This document shows positions 1 through 6,959 of a DNA stretch of 7,739 bases, in pieces. The position numbers were made by a program, and so were the translations under genes. Within the stretch, counting starts at the first letter, position 1, and each line of letters starts with the position of its first letter. Source of the stretch: Helicobacteraceae bacterium (lineage in GTDB: Bacteria; Campylobacterota; Campylobacteria; Campylobacterales; Sulfurimonadaceae); assembly GCA_027057185.1 (NCBI GenBank), contig JALUJE010000245.1, forward strand, positions 1 through 7,739. Reading direction: 5' to 3'. The notes under the pieces are model-generated. The model saw only the letters and a program-made list of their open reading frames with translations. It ran no database searches and had not been told where the DNA came from.

Positions 1-1114
1 CTTTAAATGAGCCAAATACCAGATACGTTTTTTTGGCATCTACGGCACGAAAATCCTTATAGGCAATATGAAGCTTCCGAAGGGTCGCCTCCAAAGAGGA
101 GTGTGCTACCATCCGTTCATCATCTACTGCCAAAATTTCTACATGTGCAATGATGGGCTTTAAAATGCGTAAAACCGCCTCATAATCTTTATCGGCATAG
201 CTATTGTAGACTAAAATCACCCGATTCCCCTCAAAAGCCTTCTTGAGAGCTTCTGCTGCAAGTGGATTGTGCCCGACATCAATAGTAATATTCTGAGCGT
301 ACGAGTAAAAGCGTCCGAAAGGACGACGCATATCTAACGTCGTAATCTCACACGATACTTTCAACACTTTGGTAGCGGCGAAAGCCAGGGCGAGATTTTC
401 TTGCAGATACCGAGGTAGCGTTGCTGCCGAAGATACTTTGATCAATGCATTTTGCTCTGAAGCGCTCACGAGCTCTTCAATGGTATAGAGCCGGCAGTCA
501 CGCTCTTTGGCAATCAATCTACATGTAAATTCGACCTCATCATACCGCTGCTTTCCTATAATAGCACGATGCGTCATACTTTGACACTTTGTAGTGGAAA
601 TACTCTGTAAATCTTCGCCAAGAAAATCCTGATGATCATACCCAATCGGTGTAAAGAGACTCAATACTTTGGGAAAGACATTGGTGGCATCATGCTCACC
701 GCCAAGACCCGCTTCAAGTACCACATACTCACACTCTTGAAAACATAACATTGCCAACAGCGTGGTATACTCAAAATAACTCAATGCATCGGCATCTCCT
801 AAATTCAACCAGAGAAGAAGCTGTTGATGTGCCGCCTCGAGCCTATCATCGTCACTGTTCTCACCGTCAATCCAAATACGTTCATGAAATGTGACAATAT
901 GCGGTGAACTATAATGTCCGACACGATGACCGGCATGATGCAACATATTTGCCAAGAAGCGTCCGGTGGTGCCTTTACCATTAGTTCCCACTACATGAAC
1001 AATTTTGGGTATGGTAAAATGTTGGGCAATACGTTGAAACGTACGGGGCATACGCGTATAGTCAATCTCACGGTAATACAGTGGCTTTTGCGCTAGAAAC
1101 CGTGTCAGTGTCAT
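1..1114 (-). CDS. folC: Folylpolyglutamate synthase / dihydrofolate synthase (3' end outside window)
   Basis: FolC adds glutamate to folates and, in many bacteria, also makes dihydrofolate from dihydropteroate, using ATP in the cytoplasm. My reading of the minus strand gives 371 open codons from the ATG at 1112-1114 to the left edge. The ending VFGSFK is close to the usual C-terminus, so probably only a few tens of residues are missing. Motifs in order: ATP-binding loop GTNGKGTT at 43-50; YSSPHIVTFHERI at 68-80; LSYFEY at 111-116; LEAGLGGEHDATN at 133-145; PIGYDHQDFLG at 156-166, followed by Lys176; and, in the C-terminal domain, FGRFYSY then IDVGHNPLAAEA. The start is chosen because the ATG directly follows the upstream TAG (TAGATG), and the next Met (residue 22) would cut conserved sequence. 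There is no clear Shine-Dalgarno, so translation probably depends on ribosomes leaving the cyclase gene. GGEHDATN and DVGHNP differ from the GGRLDATN and DGAHNP of better-known enzymes. Confidence 0.95.
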   Translation of the reverse strand, partial: MTLTRFLAQKPLYYREIDYTRMPRTFQRIAQHFTIPKIVHVVGTNGKGTTGRFLANMLHHAGHRVGHYSSPHIVTFHERIWIDGENSDDDRLEAAHQQLLLWLNLGDADALSYFEYTTLLAMLCFQECEYVVLEAGLGGEHDATNVFPKVLSLFTPIGYDHQDFLGEDLQSISTTKCQSMTHRAIIGKQRYDEVEFTCRLIAKERDCRLYTIEELVSASEQNALIKVSSAATLPRYLQENLALAFAATKVLKVSCEITTLDMRRPFGRFYSYAQNITIDVGHNPLAAEALKKAFEGNRVILVYNSYADKDYEAVLRILKPIIAHVEILAVDDERMVAHSSLEATLRKLHIAYKDFRAVDAKKTYLVFGSFK

Positions 1115-2662
1115 CTACTTGACAAGCACCGGTTCAATTCGGTTTCTACCACCGTTTTTAGCATCATACAGTCGTTCATCAGCGGAATGCATGGTCGCCT
1201 TGATTGATTGCAATGATTTTCGTTCAGCCACACCCCCACTTACTGTCACCTTGATACGTACACCACGATACATCAGTTTCGTATTTTCAACCTGGCGACG
1301 TACTTTGTTGGCAAACACCACCGCACCTTCAATATCGGTATCGCCTAAGATGGCAATAAACTCTTCCCCACCATAGCGCCCTACCACATCAACATTACGA
1401 CACATCTTCTTTAAGATATTGGCAAAGGCAACCAATACCGCATCTCCGGCATCATGCCCGTGAGTATCGTTGACCATCTTAAAGTGATCCAGGTCAAACA
1501 TCACAATGGAGTAGTTACGACCATAACGCTTAAACTCTCCCTCTTTAATTTTTAGCTGTTCATCAATAGCACGTTTATTAAAAAGCTTGGTTAAAAAGTC
1601 TTCTCGTGATGCCTTAAGTGCCGCAGCAAGTTGCGTCTCAAGATTCATCACCTTCGAACTCAATTCAACTACTCTTTCATTGTGCGACTTAAGATCTTTA
1701 CTTAGCAGTTCCGTTTTCTCTTCCAGAGTCATGGCAATTTTCAACAATTTGGTGTGTGCCGATTTAAAATCGGCGTTTTTACTTTCATCGAAATGTTCAA
1801 GGTCATGTTTAATTTCAGCAATTTCAATAGAGGAGCTGTCACTCTTCTCAATAAGATCAATGAGTTGCAGCGAAAGCTTGTCGAGGACGCTGTCTAAAGC
1901 AACAACCATATCTTTCACGCTAAGCTTGTCTAAAGCAATGCGCAGCTTAATCGCCTCTTTAATCTCGTCATACATCCCCTCGGATGTTAAAAGGGCCGAA
2001 TTCGTACGAAGCGTATCGGAAATATCGGCCAGTTCATCATTGACTCCGGGCGCAATAGAGGGCACCAACGAAGCAATCAACAAGGATGCGACGCGATCCA
2101 TGCTGCTTACTTCAATACTACTGTCCACCTTCTTTCCCAGTGATGTTACCGTCTTTTCAAGATCATCGACATAAAGTGTTCCATATTCTGAGAGCCTCTT
2201 TAAAAAATCGGCATCATACAACGTTAAAAAGTCCATCCATTTTTTAGCGAGGTTTTCCAGCTCTTTGGGGTTATTCTGTGCCTGTAGGGCAATAAGCGTT
2301 TTTTGAGAAAGCGTGGTTGCCTTGGCATTATGCAACACTTCTACAGATTGTAAAACCCGTTTCAACAGATTCTGGCTAGCATCTAGCAATTCAGAACATT
2401 CAGTCGGGTTTGAACGGTTGATTTTCGAAATCAAAAAACGTACCAACTCCTGTGTCGTTTTTACCCGATACTGCTTAATCTCTTTTTGATACGCCTTGTC
2501 TAACGTACCGGTATAGCGATCGACCTGATTACAGTCATCAATCAACATACCCGCCGCTTTGGCCTCCTTACAAAATGCCTCGGCGTAAAACTCCGGTGTT
2601 AGGAGTTTGCCTTCATTCTGAAGTCTCTCAATGGCTTTTTTAATAATATCATGGACACTCAT
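1115..2662 (-). CDS. GGDEF diguanylate cyclase with long helical N-terminal region
   Basis: The C-terminal part makes the second messenger cyclic di-GMP from two GTP. The 515-residue product has a full GGDEF domain at about 355-510: entry motif DFLTKLFNKRAID at 355-367, metal and substrate residues in FDLDHFKMVND at 389-399 (Asp390, Asn398), and the active-site GGEEF at 431-435. The inhibitory site RxxD (Arg422, Asp425) lies five residues before GGEEF, so catalysis with product inhibition is predicted. No EAL domain, receiver domain, membrane helix or signal peptide is seen, so the protein is probably cytoplasmic. Residues 310-350 look like a coiled coil of the kind that links sensors to GGDEF domains. 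Residues 1-310 are mostly helical and match no domain I can name; LTPEFYAEAFCKEA at 21-34 resembles the N-termini of other Campylobacterota proteins as I recall them. The ATG overlaps the lptE stop (ATGA), with a weak purine-rich site AAGAGAGAA upstream. Its stop abuts folC. The sensed signal is unknown. Confidence 0.95.
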   Translation of the reverse strand: MSVHDIIKKAIERLQNEGKLLTPEFYAEAFCKEAKAAGMLIDDCNQVDRYTGTLDKAYQKEIKQYRVKTTQELVRFLISKINRSNPTECSELLDASQNLLKRVLQSVEVLHNAKATTLSQKTLIALQAQNNPKELENLAKKWMDFLTLYDADFLKRLSEYGTLYVDDLEKTVTSLGKKVDSSIEVSSMDRVASLLIASLVPSIAPGVNDELADISDTLRTNSALLTSEGMYDEIKEAIKLRIALDKLSVKDMVVALDSVLDKLSLQLIDLIEKSDSSSIEIAEIKHDLEHFDESKNADFKSAHTKLLKIAMTLEEKTELLSKDLKSHNERVVELSSKVMNLETQLAAALKASREDFLTKLFNKRAIDEQLKIKEGEFKRYGRNYSIVMFDLDHFKMVNDTHGHDAGDAVLVAFANILKKMCRNVDVVGRYGGEEFIAILGDTDIEGAVVFANKVRRQVENTKLMYRGVRIKVTVSGGVAERKSLQSIKATMHSADERLYDAKNGGRNRIEPVLVK

Positions 2663-3168
2663 GGCTTCTCTCTTGCTAATGGTTCAGAAGATATCTGCGC
2701 TAAAAAACTGTCAATGGCTTTTTGCGCACCGTTTTTAATGGCCTCAAACCGTAGTTTCTCCGAAATAATGGCATTGGCACGAATACCAAAATCATAACTC
2801 CCTCGAGAGAGATACGTTTTGGAAAAGTTTCCCGTTGTTCGCAATATCTGCATAAAGACATCGGTCTGGTATGCGGTGACATATCCGTTAATATCGTACT
2901 TTAGCGGTTTAAATTTAATATCACTGATGGTAATAGCCAAATGGGTGCTGGCATGGTGTTTGTCACGCAGTTGACTTTTAAACCGTGAAATCACGGCACG
3001 ATCAACCGCATCTTTAATAATCACAGAATTTTCGGGGTCATGCAACGAGACATACACTTCCGTACTGATGCTCTCACCCACGACACCTTTAACATAGTGT
3101 GATGTCGCTTTATAGCCGCAACCCGCAAGAAAATATAGTATTACTGCACCCACAACCCATCGCATCAT
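2659..3168 (-). CDS. lptE: LptE-like LPS-assembly lipoprotein
   Basis: This is probably the outer-membrane lipoprotein that plugs and helps fold LptD, the channel that delivers LPS to the cell surface. The product is 169 residues, usual for LptE. It has a short lipoprotein signal: Arg3, a hydrophobic run at about 4-14, and the lipobox LAGC, so lipidation is predicted on Cys17. The mature start CGYK resembles the CGYxxx beginning of LptE proteins. The remainder is an alternating alpha/beta protein with no other recognisable motif. Two ATGs stand in tandem: the first (3168) overlaps the leuS stop as ATGA, but the AAGGA at 3171-3175 is only 2 nt from it and 5 nt from the second (3165), so the second may be the real start; the mature protein would be the same. 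It overlaps the next gene by 4 bp. The LptE call rests on lipobox, length and the neighbourhood, so it is less certain than the synthetase. Confidence 0.75.
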   Translation of the reverse strand: MMRWVVGAVILYFLAGCGYKATSHYVKGVVGESISTEVYVSLHDPENSVIIKDAVDRAVISRFKSQLRDKHHASTHLAITISDIKFKPLKYDINGYVTAYQTDVFMQILRTTGNFSKTYLSRGSYDFGIRANAIISEKLRFEAIKNGAQKAIDSFLAQISSEPLAREKP

Positions 3169-5618
3169 GATCCTTTTACGACAATATTGACCAGTTTGTT
3201 GGGTACGACAATCTCTTTGACAATCACTTTACCCTCAATCCACTTTTCCAGTGCCGTTTTTGCCTTGTTCACAATGGCCGCTTGCGTCTCATTGACGCCA
3301 ACTTCCATCTCTGAACGGCGTTTTCCGTTGACTGAAAGTCCCAACGTAATGGTATCTACTTCAAAAACCTCATCAATCACCGTATTGGGTTTGAAGTTAC
3401 AACGCTCAAAAAGCTGCTCGCTCAACTCCCAGCAAATATGCGGTACAATCGGTTCCAAAATAGCAAGCAGTATCCAGTATCCTTCCGTCCAGACATCGCT
3501 ATTTTCTTGTTCGTTAAGGGCATTCATTGCTTCCATAACCCCGGCGATCATGGTATTGAATGTATAGCGTTGTGTATAGACTTCCTCGGCACGTACCAAG
3601 GCCTCGTACACTTTTTTTCGGGCAAATTTCTGCTCTTTGGAAAGTGTAGCATGTTCGATCTTTGGCAATGTCGTGGTGGCATATACATGACTGCTGCGAT
3701 CATAGAGCCGTTTCAAAAAGCGGTATGCCCCTTCCACGGCATTATCATTCCATTCCAACTCCTGTGTCGGCGGGGCGGCAAAGAGAATAAAAAGTCGTGC
3801 CGTATCGGCACCGTATTGTGAAACCAGAGCATCCGGATCTACTGTATTGCCCTTGGATTTACTCATCTTCGCACCGTCTTTAAGCACCATACCCTGCGTT
3901 AACAGTTTTTCAAACGGCTCGTCAAAATCTAGATAGCCCAGATCACGAAATACTTTGGTAAAAAAGCGGGCATACAGCAGATGCAAGATGGCATGTTCTA
4001 TGCCTCCAATGTAGTGGTCAACTCCCATCCAGTAGGCAAGCTGCTCTTTAGAAAATGGCTCACGTTCCCAATTGCACGCTGAAGCACAGTAACGCAAAAA
4101 ATACCAACTTGATTCAACAAAAGTATCCATCGTGTCACACTCACGCGTAGCATCACCACCACACTGAGGACACCGACATAGTTTCCACGTCGGATGATTC
4201 TCCAGTGGATTACCCTCACCCGTAATATCAACATCATCAGGCAGTGCAATCGGTAAATTCTCTTTCTTTTCCATAACCAGACCACAGGTGTCACAATGCA
4301 CAAACGGAATGGGTGCTCCCCAATATCGCTGACGGGAAATACCCCAATCTTTTAACTTGTAGTTAGTCACTCGCTTGCCCAGCTGTTCTGCTTCAAAATA
4401 CGCCATAATGGCAGACTGGGCTTCTATGGAATCGTATCCGTCAAACCGTTCCGAGTTGTAAAGTTCTCCGCTTTCGGTATAAGCGCCGGCTTCTACTGAA
4501 GCGTTGTGTCGTGGTTTAATGACCGGTTTTACATGTAAATCATACTGTGTCGCAAAATCATAGTCACGTTGATCATGTGCTGGCACTGCCATCACCGCGC
4601 CACTACCATAATCCATTAAAACAAAATTGGCAACCCAAACGGGAATCGTCTCTTGGGTCAGAGGATGAGTGACATGCAAATTGAGCGGCACACCGCTTTT
4701 ACTTTTTTGGCGTTCAACCGAAGAGCTGTTTTTCATTGCAGTAATCGCCGCTATCGTAGCATCATCGAGCAGCCCGTTCTCAATCATGTAGGTAACAATA
4801 TCATGCTCGGGCGCAAGTGCAGTATAGGTAACCCCGTAAATAGTATCAGGTCGGGTGGTAAAAACTTCAAAGCCCTTGCTGTTATGATTCAACAGCTCTT
4901 GGCTCTGCGCATCAAACAAGAGCGTAAATGCCAATCCTTCGGATTTTCCAATCCAGTTCTCCTGCATGGTCAACACCTGTTTGGGCCAGCCCGATTTAAG
5001 CTGTTTTAAATCGTCCAAGAGCGCATCAGCATATTGTGTAATCTTAAAATAATATTGATACATCTCTTTTTTGATAATAGGTGTATCACACCGCCAGCAG
5101 CACCCTTCAACCACTTGTTCGTTGGCCAAAACAGTCTGGTCATGCGGACACCAGTTCAGCAGCCCTTTTTTACGATAGAGCAATCCTTGATCAAACATAT
5201 CAATTATGAAACCCTGCTCAAATTTGGTATAGAGTTCATCTGAAGTGGCAAACTCACGCTCTTTAGAAAAGGAGAGTCCCAGCGTAGCCAGTTCATGACA
5301 CATGTATGCAATATTGTCATAAGTCCACTGCTTGGGGTGGGCACCATGTTTGATAGCCGCATTTTCCGCCGGCATACCGAAACTGTCCCATCCGATAGGG
5401 TGTAGTACATTATACCCTTGTTGACGATAATACCGTGCAAAGGCATCACCAATACTGTAGTTACGTACATGCCCCATATGCAGCCGTCCACTGGGAAAAG
5501 GAAACATGCTTAAAATATATTTTTTCTTTTGTGTTACATCTTCTGAAGGCTCGAAACTTCGATGTTCACTCCAGAACTGCTGCCATTTTTTCTCAATCTC
5601 TGAAGGATTGTACTGCAA
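3165..5618 (-). CDS. leuS: Leucyl-tRNA synthetase (TTG start)
   Basis: This enzyme attaches leucine to tRNA-Leu in the cytoplasm and hydrolyses mischarged products. At 817 residues it is a complete class I synthetase. In order: the HIGH-type motif HMGH at residues 47-50; a cysteine cluster at 157, 173, 174 and 177; and the inserted editing (CP1) domain at about 225-415, with TTRPDT at 254-259 and PAHDQRD at 346-352 (editing Asp349). The catalytic GISRQRYWG follows at 426-434. A second zinc-type cysteine set is at 442, 445, 483 and 486, and KMSKS is at 584-588. The helical anticodon-binding domain and a small C-terminal domain end the protein. The start codon is TTG: the upstream in-frame stretch back to a TGA holds no ATG or GTG, the N-terminus QYNPSEIEKKW is the family's usual one, and an AGGAG lies 5 nt upstream. 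The stop TGA overlaps the lptE start. Confidence 0.99.
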   Translation of the reverse strand: MQYNPSEIEKKWQQFWSEHRSFEPSEDVTQKKKYILSMFPFPSGRLHMGHVRNYSIGDAFARYYRQQGYNVLHPIGWDSFGMPAENAAIKHGAHPKQWTYDNIAYMCHELATLGLSFSKEREFATSDELYTKFEQGFIIDMFDQGLLYRKKGLLNWCPHDQTVLANEQVVEGCCWRCDTPIIKKEMYQYYFKITQYADALLDDLKQLKSGWPKQVLTMQENWIGKSEGLAFTLLFDAQSQELLNHNSKGFEVFTTRPDTIYGVTYTALAPEHDIVTYMIENGLLDDATIAAITAMKNSSSVERQKSKSGVPLNLHVTHPLTQETIPVWVANFVLMDYGSGAVMAVPAHDQRDYDFATQYDLHVKPVIKPRHNASVEAGAYTESGELYNSERFDGYDSIEAQSAIMAYFEAEQLGKRVTNYKLKDWGISRQRYWGAPIPFVHCDTCGLVMEKKENLPIALPDDVDITGEGNPLENHPTWKLCRCPQCGGDATRECDTMDTFVESSWYFLRYCASACNWEREPFSKEQLAYWMGVDHYIGGIEHAILHLLYARFFTKVFRDLGYLDFDEPFEKLLTQGMVLKDGAKMSKSKGNTVDPDALVSQYGADTARLFILFAAPPTQELEWNDNAVEGAYRFLKRLYDRSSHVYATTTLPKIEHATLSKEQKFARKKVYEALVRAEEVYTQRYTFNTMIAGVMEAMNALNEQENSDVWTEGYWILLAILEPIVPHICWELSEQLFERCNFKPNTVIDEVFEVDTITLGLSVNGKRRSEMEVGVNETQAAIVNKAKTALEKWIEGKVIVKEIVVPNKLVNIVVKGS
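3171..3175 (-). promoter_or_regulatory. Ribosome binding site of the lptE-like gene
   Basis: The minus strand reads AAGGA inside the last codons of leuS. It is 2 nt from the first ATG (3166-3168) and 5 nt from the second (3163-3165), favouring the second ATG, which would overlap the leuS stop as TGATG. Confidence 0.6.
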
Positions 5619-5623
5619 TGTTG

Positions 5624-5628
5624 CTCCT
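5624..5628 (-). promoter_or_regulatory. Ribosome binding site that fixes the TTG start of leuS
   Basis: The minus strand reads AGGAG, overlapping the TAG stop of the upstream membrane-protein gene (TAGGAG) and ending 5 nt before the TTG at 5616-5618. The spacing and the lack of any ATG or GTG alternative make TTG the only reasonable leuS start. The shared stop/Shine-Dalgarno suggests that ribosomes finishing the upstream gene may reinitiate here. Confidence 0.85.
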
Positions 5629-5965
5629 AATACTCATCTCGATTTTTTGAACTCTCAATATAAACCAGTCCCATGGAAAAGACATTGGCAATTAATGCAC
5701 CGATGGCCAAGGCAATTGCCCACTCAAGATTCCCCATAACTTCCAAATAGATAAAGGCGGGAATTAGGTGCAAATCCGCCACCAACGAGCTTGCCAGAAG
5801 CTCGGCTGAGAGTAGGTTGCGCACACCAATTTTTAAAAATGTCGATATGAGGTTCAAACTTGCCGCTGCAAAGAGCGAAATGGCACTGTGTTCATACAAA
5901 AACCCCGCTGTTGACGTCAAACTCATTAAAGAGAAAAACACATAAATGACCTTACCCCAATCCAT
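5627..5965 (-). CDS. Small four-helix membrane protein, DUF6394-like, unknown function
   Basis: The product is a 112-residue integral membrane protein with no known function. I recognise it as resembling the DUF6394 proteins that sit between secF and leuS in Campylobacterota; this is recall, not a search result. Hydrophobic segments are visible at about residues 6-23, 28-44, 55-75 and 82-103. The third carries unusual polar residues (Asp64, His66, Glu75) that could line a functional site or contact a partner. The charged C-terminus (ESSKNRDEY) is short. There is no cleavable signal peptide and no lipobox. The start ATG is preceded by the strongest Shine-Dalgarno in the window. The gene begins 22 bp after the secF stop and ends 8 bp before the leuS start codon. 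Its position after secDF hints at a membrane or envelope role, but the sequence itself does not show one. Confidence 0.85.
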   Translation of the reverse strand: MDWGKVIYVFFSLMSLTSTAGFLYEHSAISLFAAASLNLISTFLKIGVRNLLSAELLASSLVADLHLIPAFIYLEVMGNLEWAIALAIGALIANVFSMGLVYIESSKNRDEY

Positions 5966-5969
5966 AACT

Positions 5970-5976
5970 ACCTCCT
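5970..5976 (-). promoter_or_regulatory. Strong ribosome binding site of the DUF6394-like gene
   Basis: The minus strand reads AGGAGGT, nearly the full anti-Shine-Dalgarno complement. The AGGAGG core lies 5 nt before the ATG at 5963-5965, within the 22-bp gap after secF. It is the strongest such site in the window and suggests independent, efficient translation initiation of this small protein. Confidence 0.85.
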
Positions 5977-5987
5977 AAAATTCGGTA

Positions 5988-6959
5988 CTATACCGTTCCT
6001 TGTTCATACTGTGCACGCATCTTCTCTTTCTCGGCAGCAAGCTTGGCTTTTTCTGCCAAACGTTTGCGATAGCGCTTAATGTCAAACCTAAAAAACATCA
6101 ATATCGGAGAGGCAACAAAAATGGAACTATAGGTTCCTACAACGACACCGACAAGCATGGTAAAGGCAAAGGCGTGAATAATCTCTCCCCCAAACAGAAA
6201 TAGTGTCAAAACCACAAAAAAAGTCGTTAATGAGGTCAATGTCGTCCGAGAGAGTGTTTTGGTGACCGACTCGTTAATAACCTCACCTAAATCCGTACTT
6301 TTAGAATCGGTAATTCCCTCACGAATACGGTCAAATACAATAATTGTATCATTGAGTGAATACCCCAGTATGGTCAATAGGGCTGCTAAAACATCAAGGT
6401 TGACATCAATACTAAAAAGTGAAATCATACCCAGTGCAATCGAGACATCATGTACCAAAGCAATAACCGATGCTACGGCAAAACGCCATTCAAAACGAAA
6501 AGCCACATAAAGTAAAATCCCTGCAATCGCCAAGAGCATGGACATAATCCCCTTCTCTTTGAGCTCGCTACCAACTTTAGGTCCTACCATATCGACCCGA
6601 CGTATTTCAAAGTCTCCAGTACCCTGCAACACCTCTTTTGCCTGATCCCCAATGTCATTTGAGACACTCTTCGATGAGGTTTTCAAACGAATGATAACCT
6701 CATCAGGTGAACCGAATTCCGTAATACTGGCATCATGAAACAACGCATTGGTCTTTAGTTGCGTACGCATCTTCTCAATGGGGGCATCTGTGACATATTT
6801 AACCTGCACAATAGTACCACCGGCAAAATCAACACCGTAATTCAGCCCTTTGGTTAATAACAGTGCATACGAGGCAACCACCAATGCAATCGAGAGAAAC
6901 ATCGCAAATTTTGATGCTCCCATAAAATTATAGGTTCGTGTATATTTGAAAAACTCCAT
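5988..6959 (-). CDS. secF: Protein translocase subunit SecF
   Basis: SecF is the partner of SecD in the SecDF(YajC) inner-membrane complex that supports Sec-dependent export. The product is 323 residues, normal for a stand-alone SecF. A first membrane helix lies at about residues 18-36, followed by the conserved YGVDFAGGT motif at 41-49 at the start of the periplasmic domain. VDMVGPKVGSEL at 122-133 leads into the remaining five membrane helices. The family signature GYSLNDTIIVFDRIRE is at 199-214. The tail from about 291 is highly charged (many Lys, Arg and Glu) and probably cytoplasmic. The start is the ATG overlapping the secD stop; a good Shine-Dalgarno, AAGGAG, sits 8 nt upstream inside secD. 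A later Met at residue 13 would remove the conserved N-terminal segment. Nothing is truncated or unusual. Confidence 0.97.
   Translation of the reverse strand: MEFFKYTRTYNFMGASKFAMFLSIALVVASYALLLTKGLNYGVDFAGGTIVQVKYVTDAPIEKMRTQLKTNALFHDASITEFGSPDEVIIRLKTSSKSVSNDIGDQAKEVLQGTGDFEIRRVDMVGPKVGSELKEKGIMSMLLAIAGILLYVAFRFEWRFAVASVIALVHDVSIALGMISLFSIDVNLDVLAALLTILGYSLNDTIIVFDRIREGITDSKSTDLGEVINESVTKTLSRTTLTSLTTFFVVLTLFLFGGEIIHAFAFTMLVGVVVGTYSSIFVASPILMFFRFDIKRYRKRLAEKAKLAAEKEKMRAQYEQGTV

Noticed and set aside
914..1096. A 60-codon plus-strand open frame
   Set aside because: It is antisense to the folC start region, which shows clear conserved FolC motifs on the minus strand.
1587..2174. A 195-codon open frame on the plus strand
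   Set aside because: It lies antisense within the diguanylate cyclase gene, its product is Ser/Leu-rich low-complexity sequence as expected from a shadow frame, and it has no family resemblance.
2659..2662. Possible frameshift or fusion at the overlapping lptE/cyclase junction
   Set aside because: Both frames are intact with sensible ends, and the 4-bp ATGA overlap is a normal coupling arrangement.
3438..3821. Plus-strand open frames of about 126 codons opposite the 3' part of leuS (also 3187-3567)
   Set aside because: They are shadows of the leuS coding strand; the products have no recognisable domain.
5966..5987. Possible terminator or promoter in the widest intergenic gap
   Set aside because: The 22 bp hold only a strong Shine-Dalgarno; there is no room for a hairpin with a T-tract or for paired -35 and -10 boxes.
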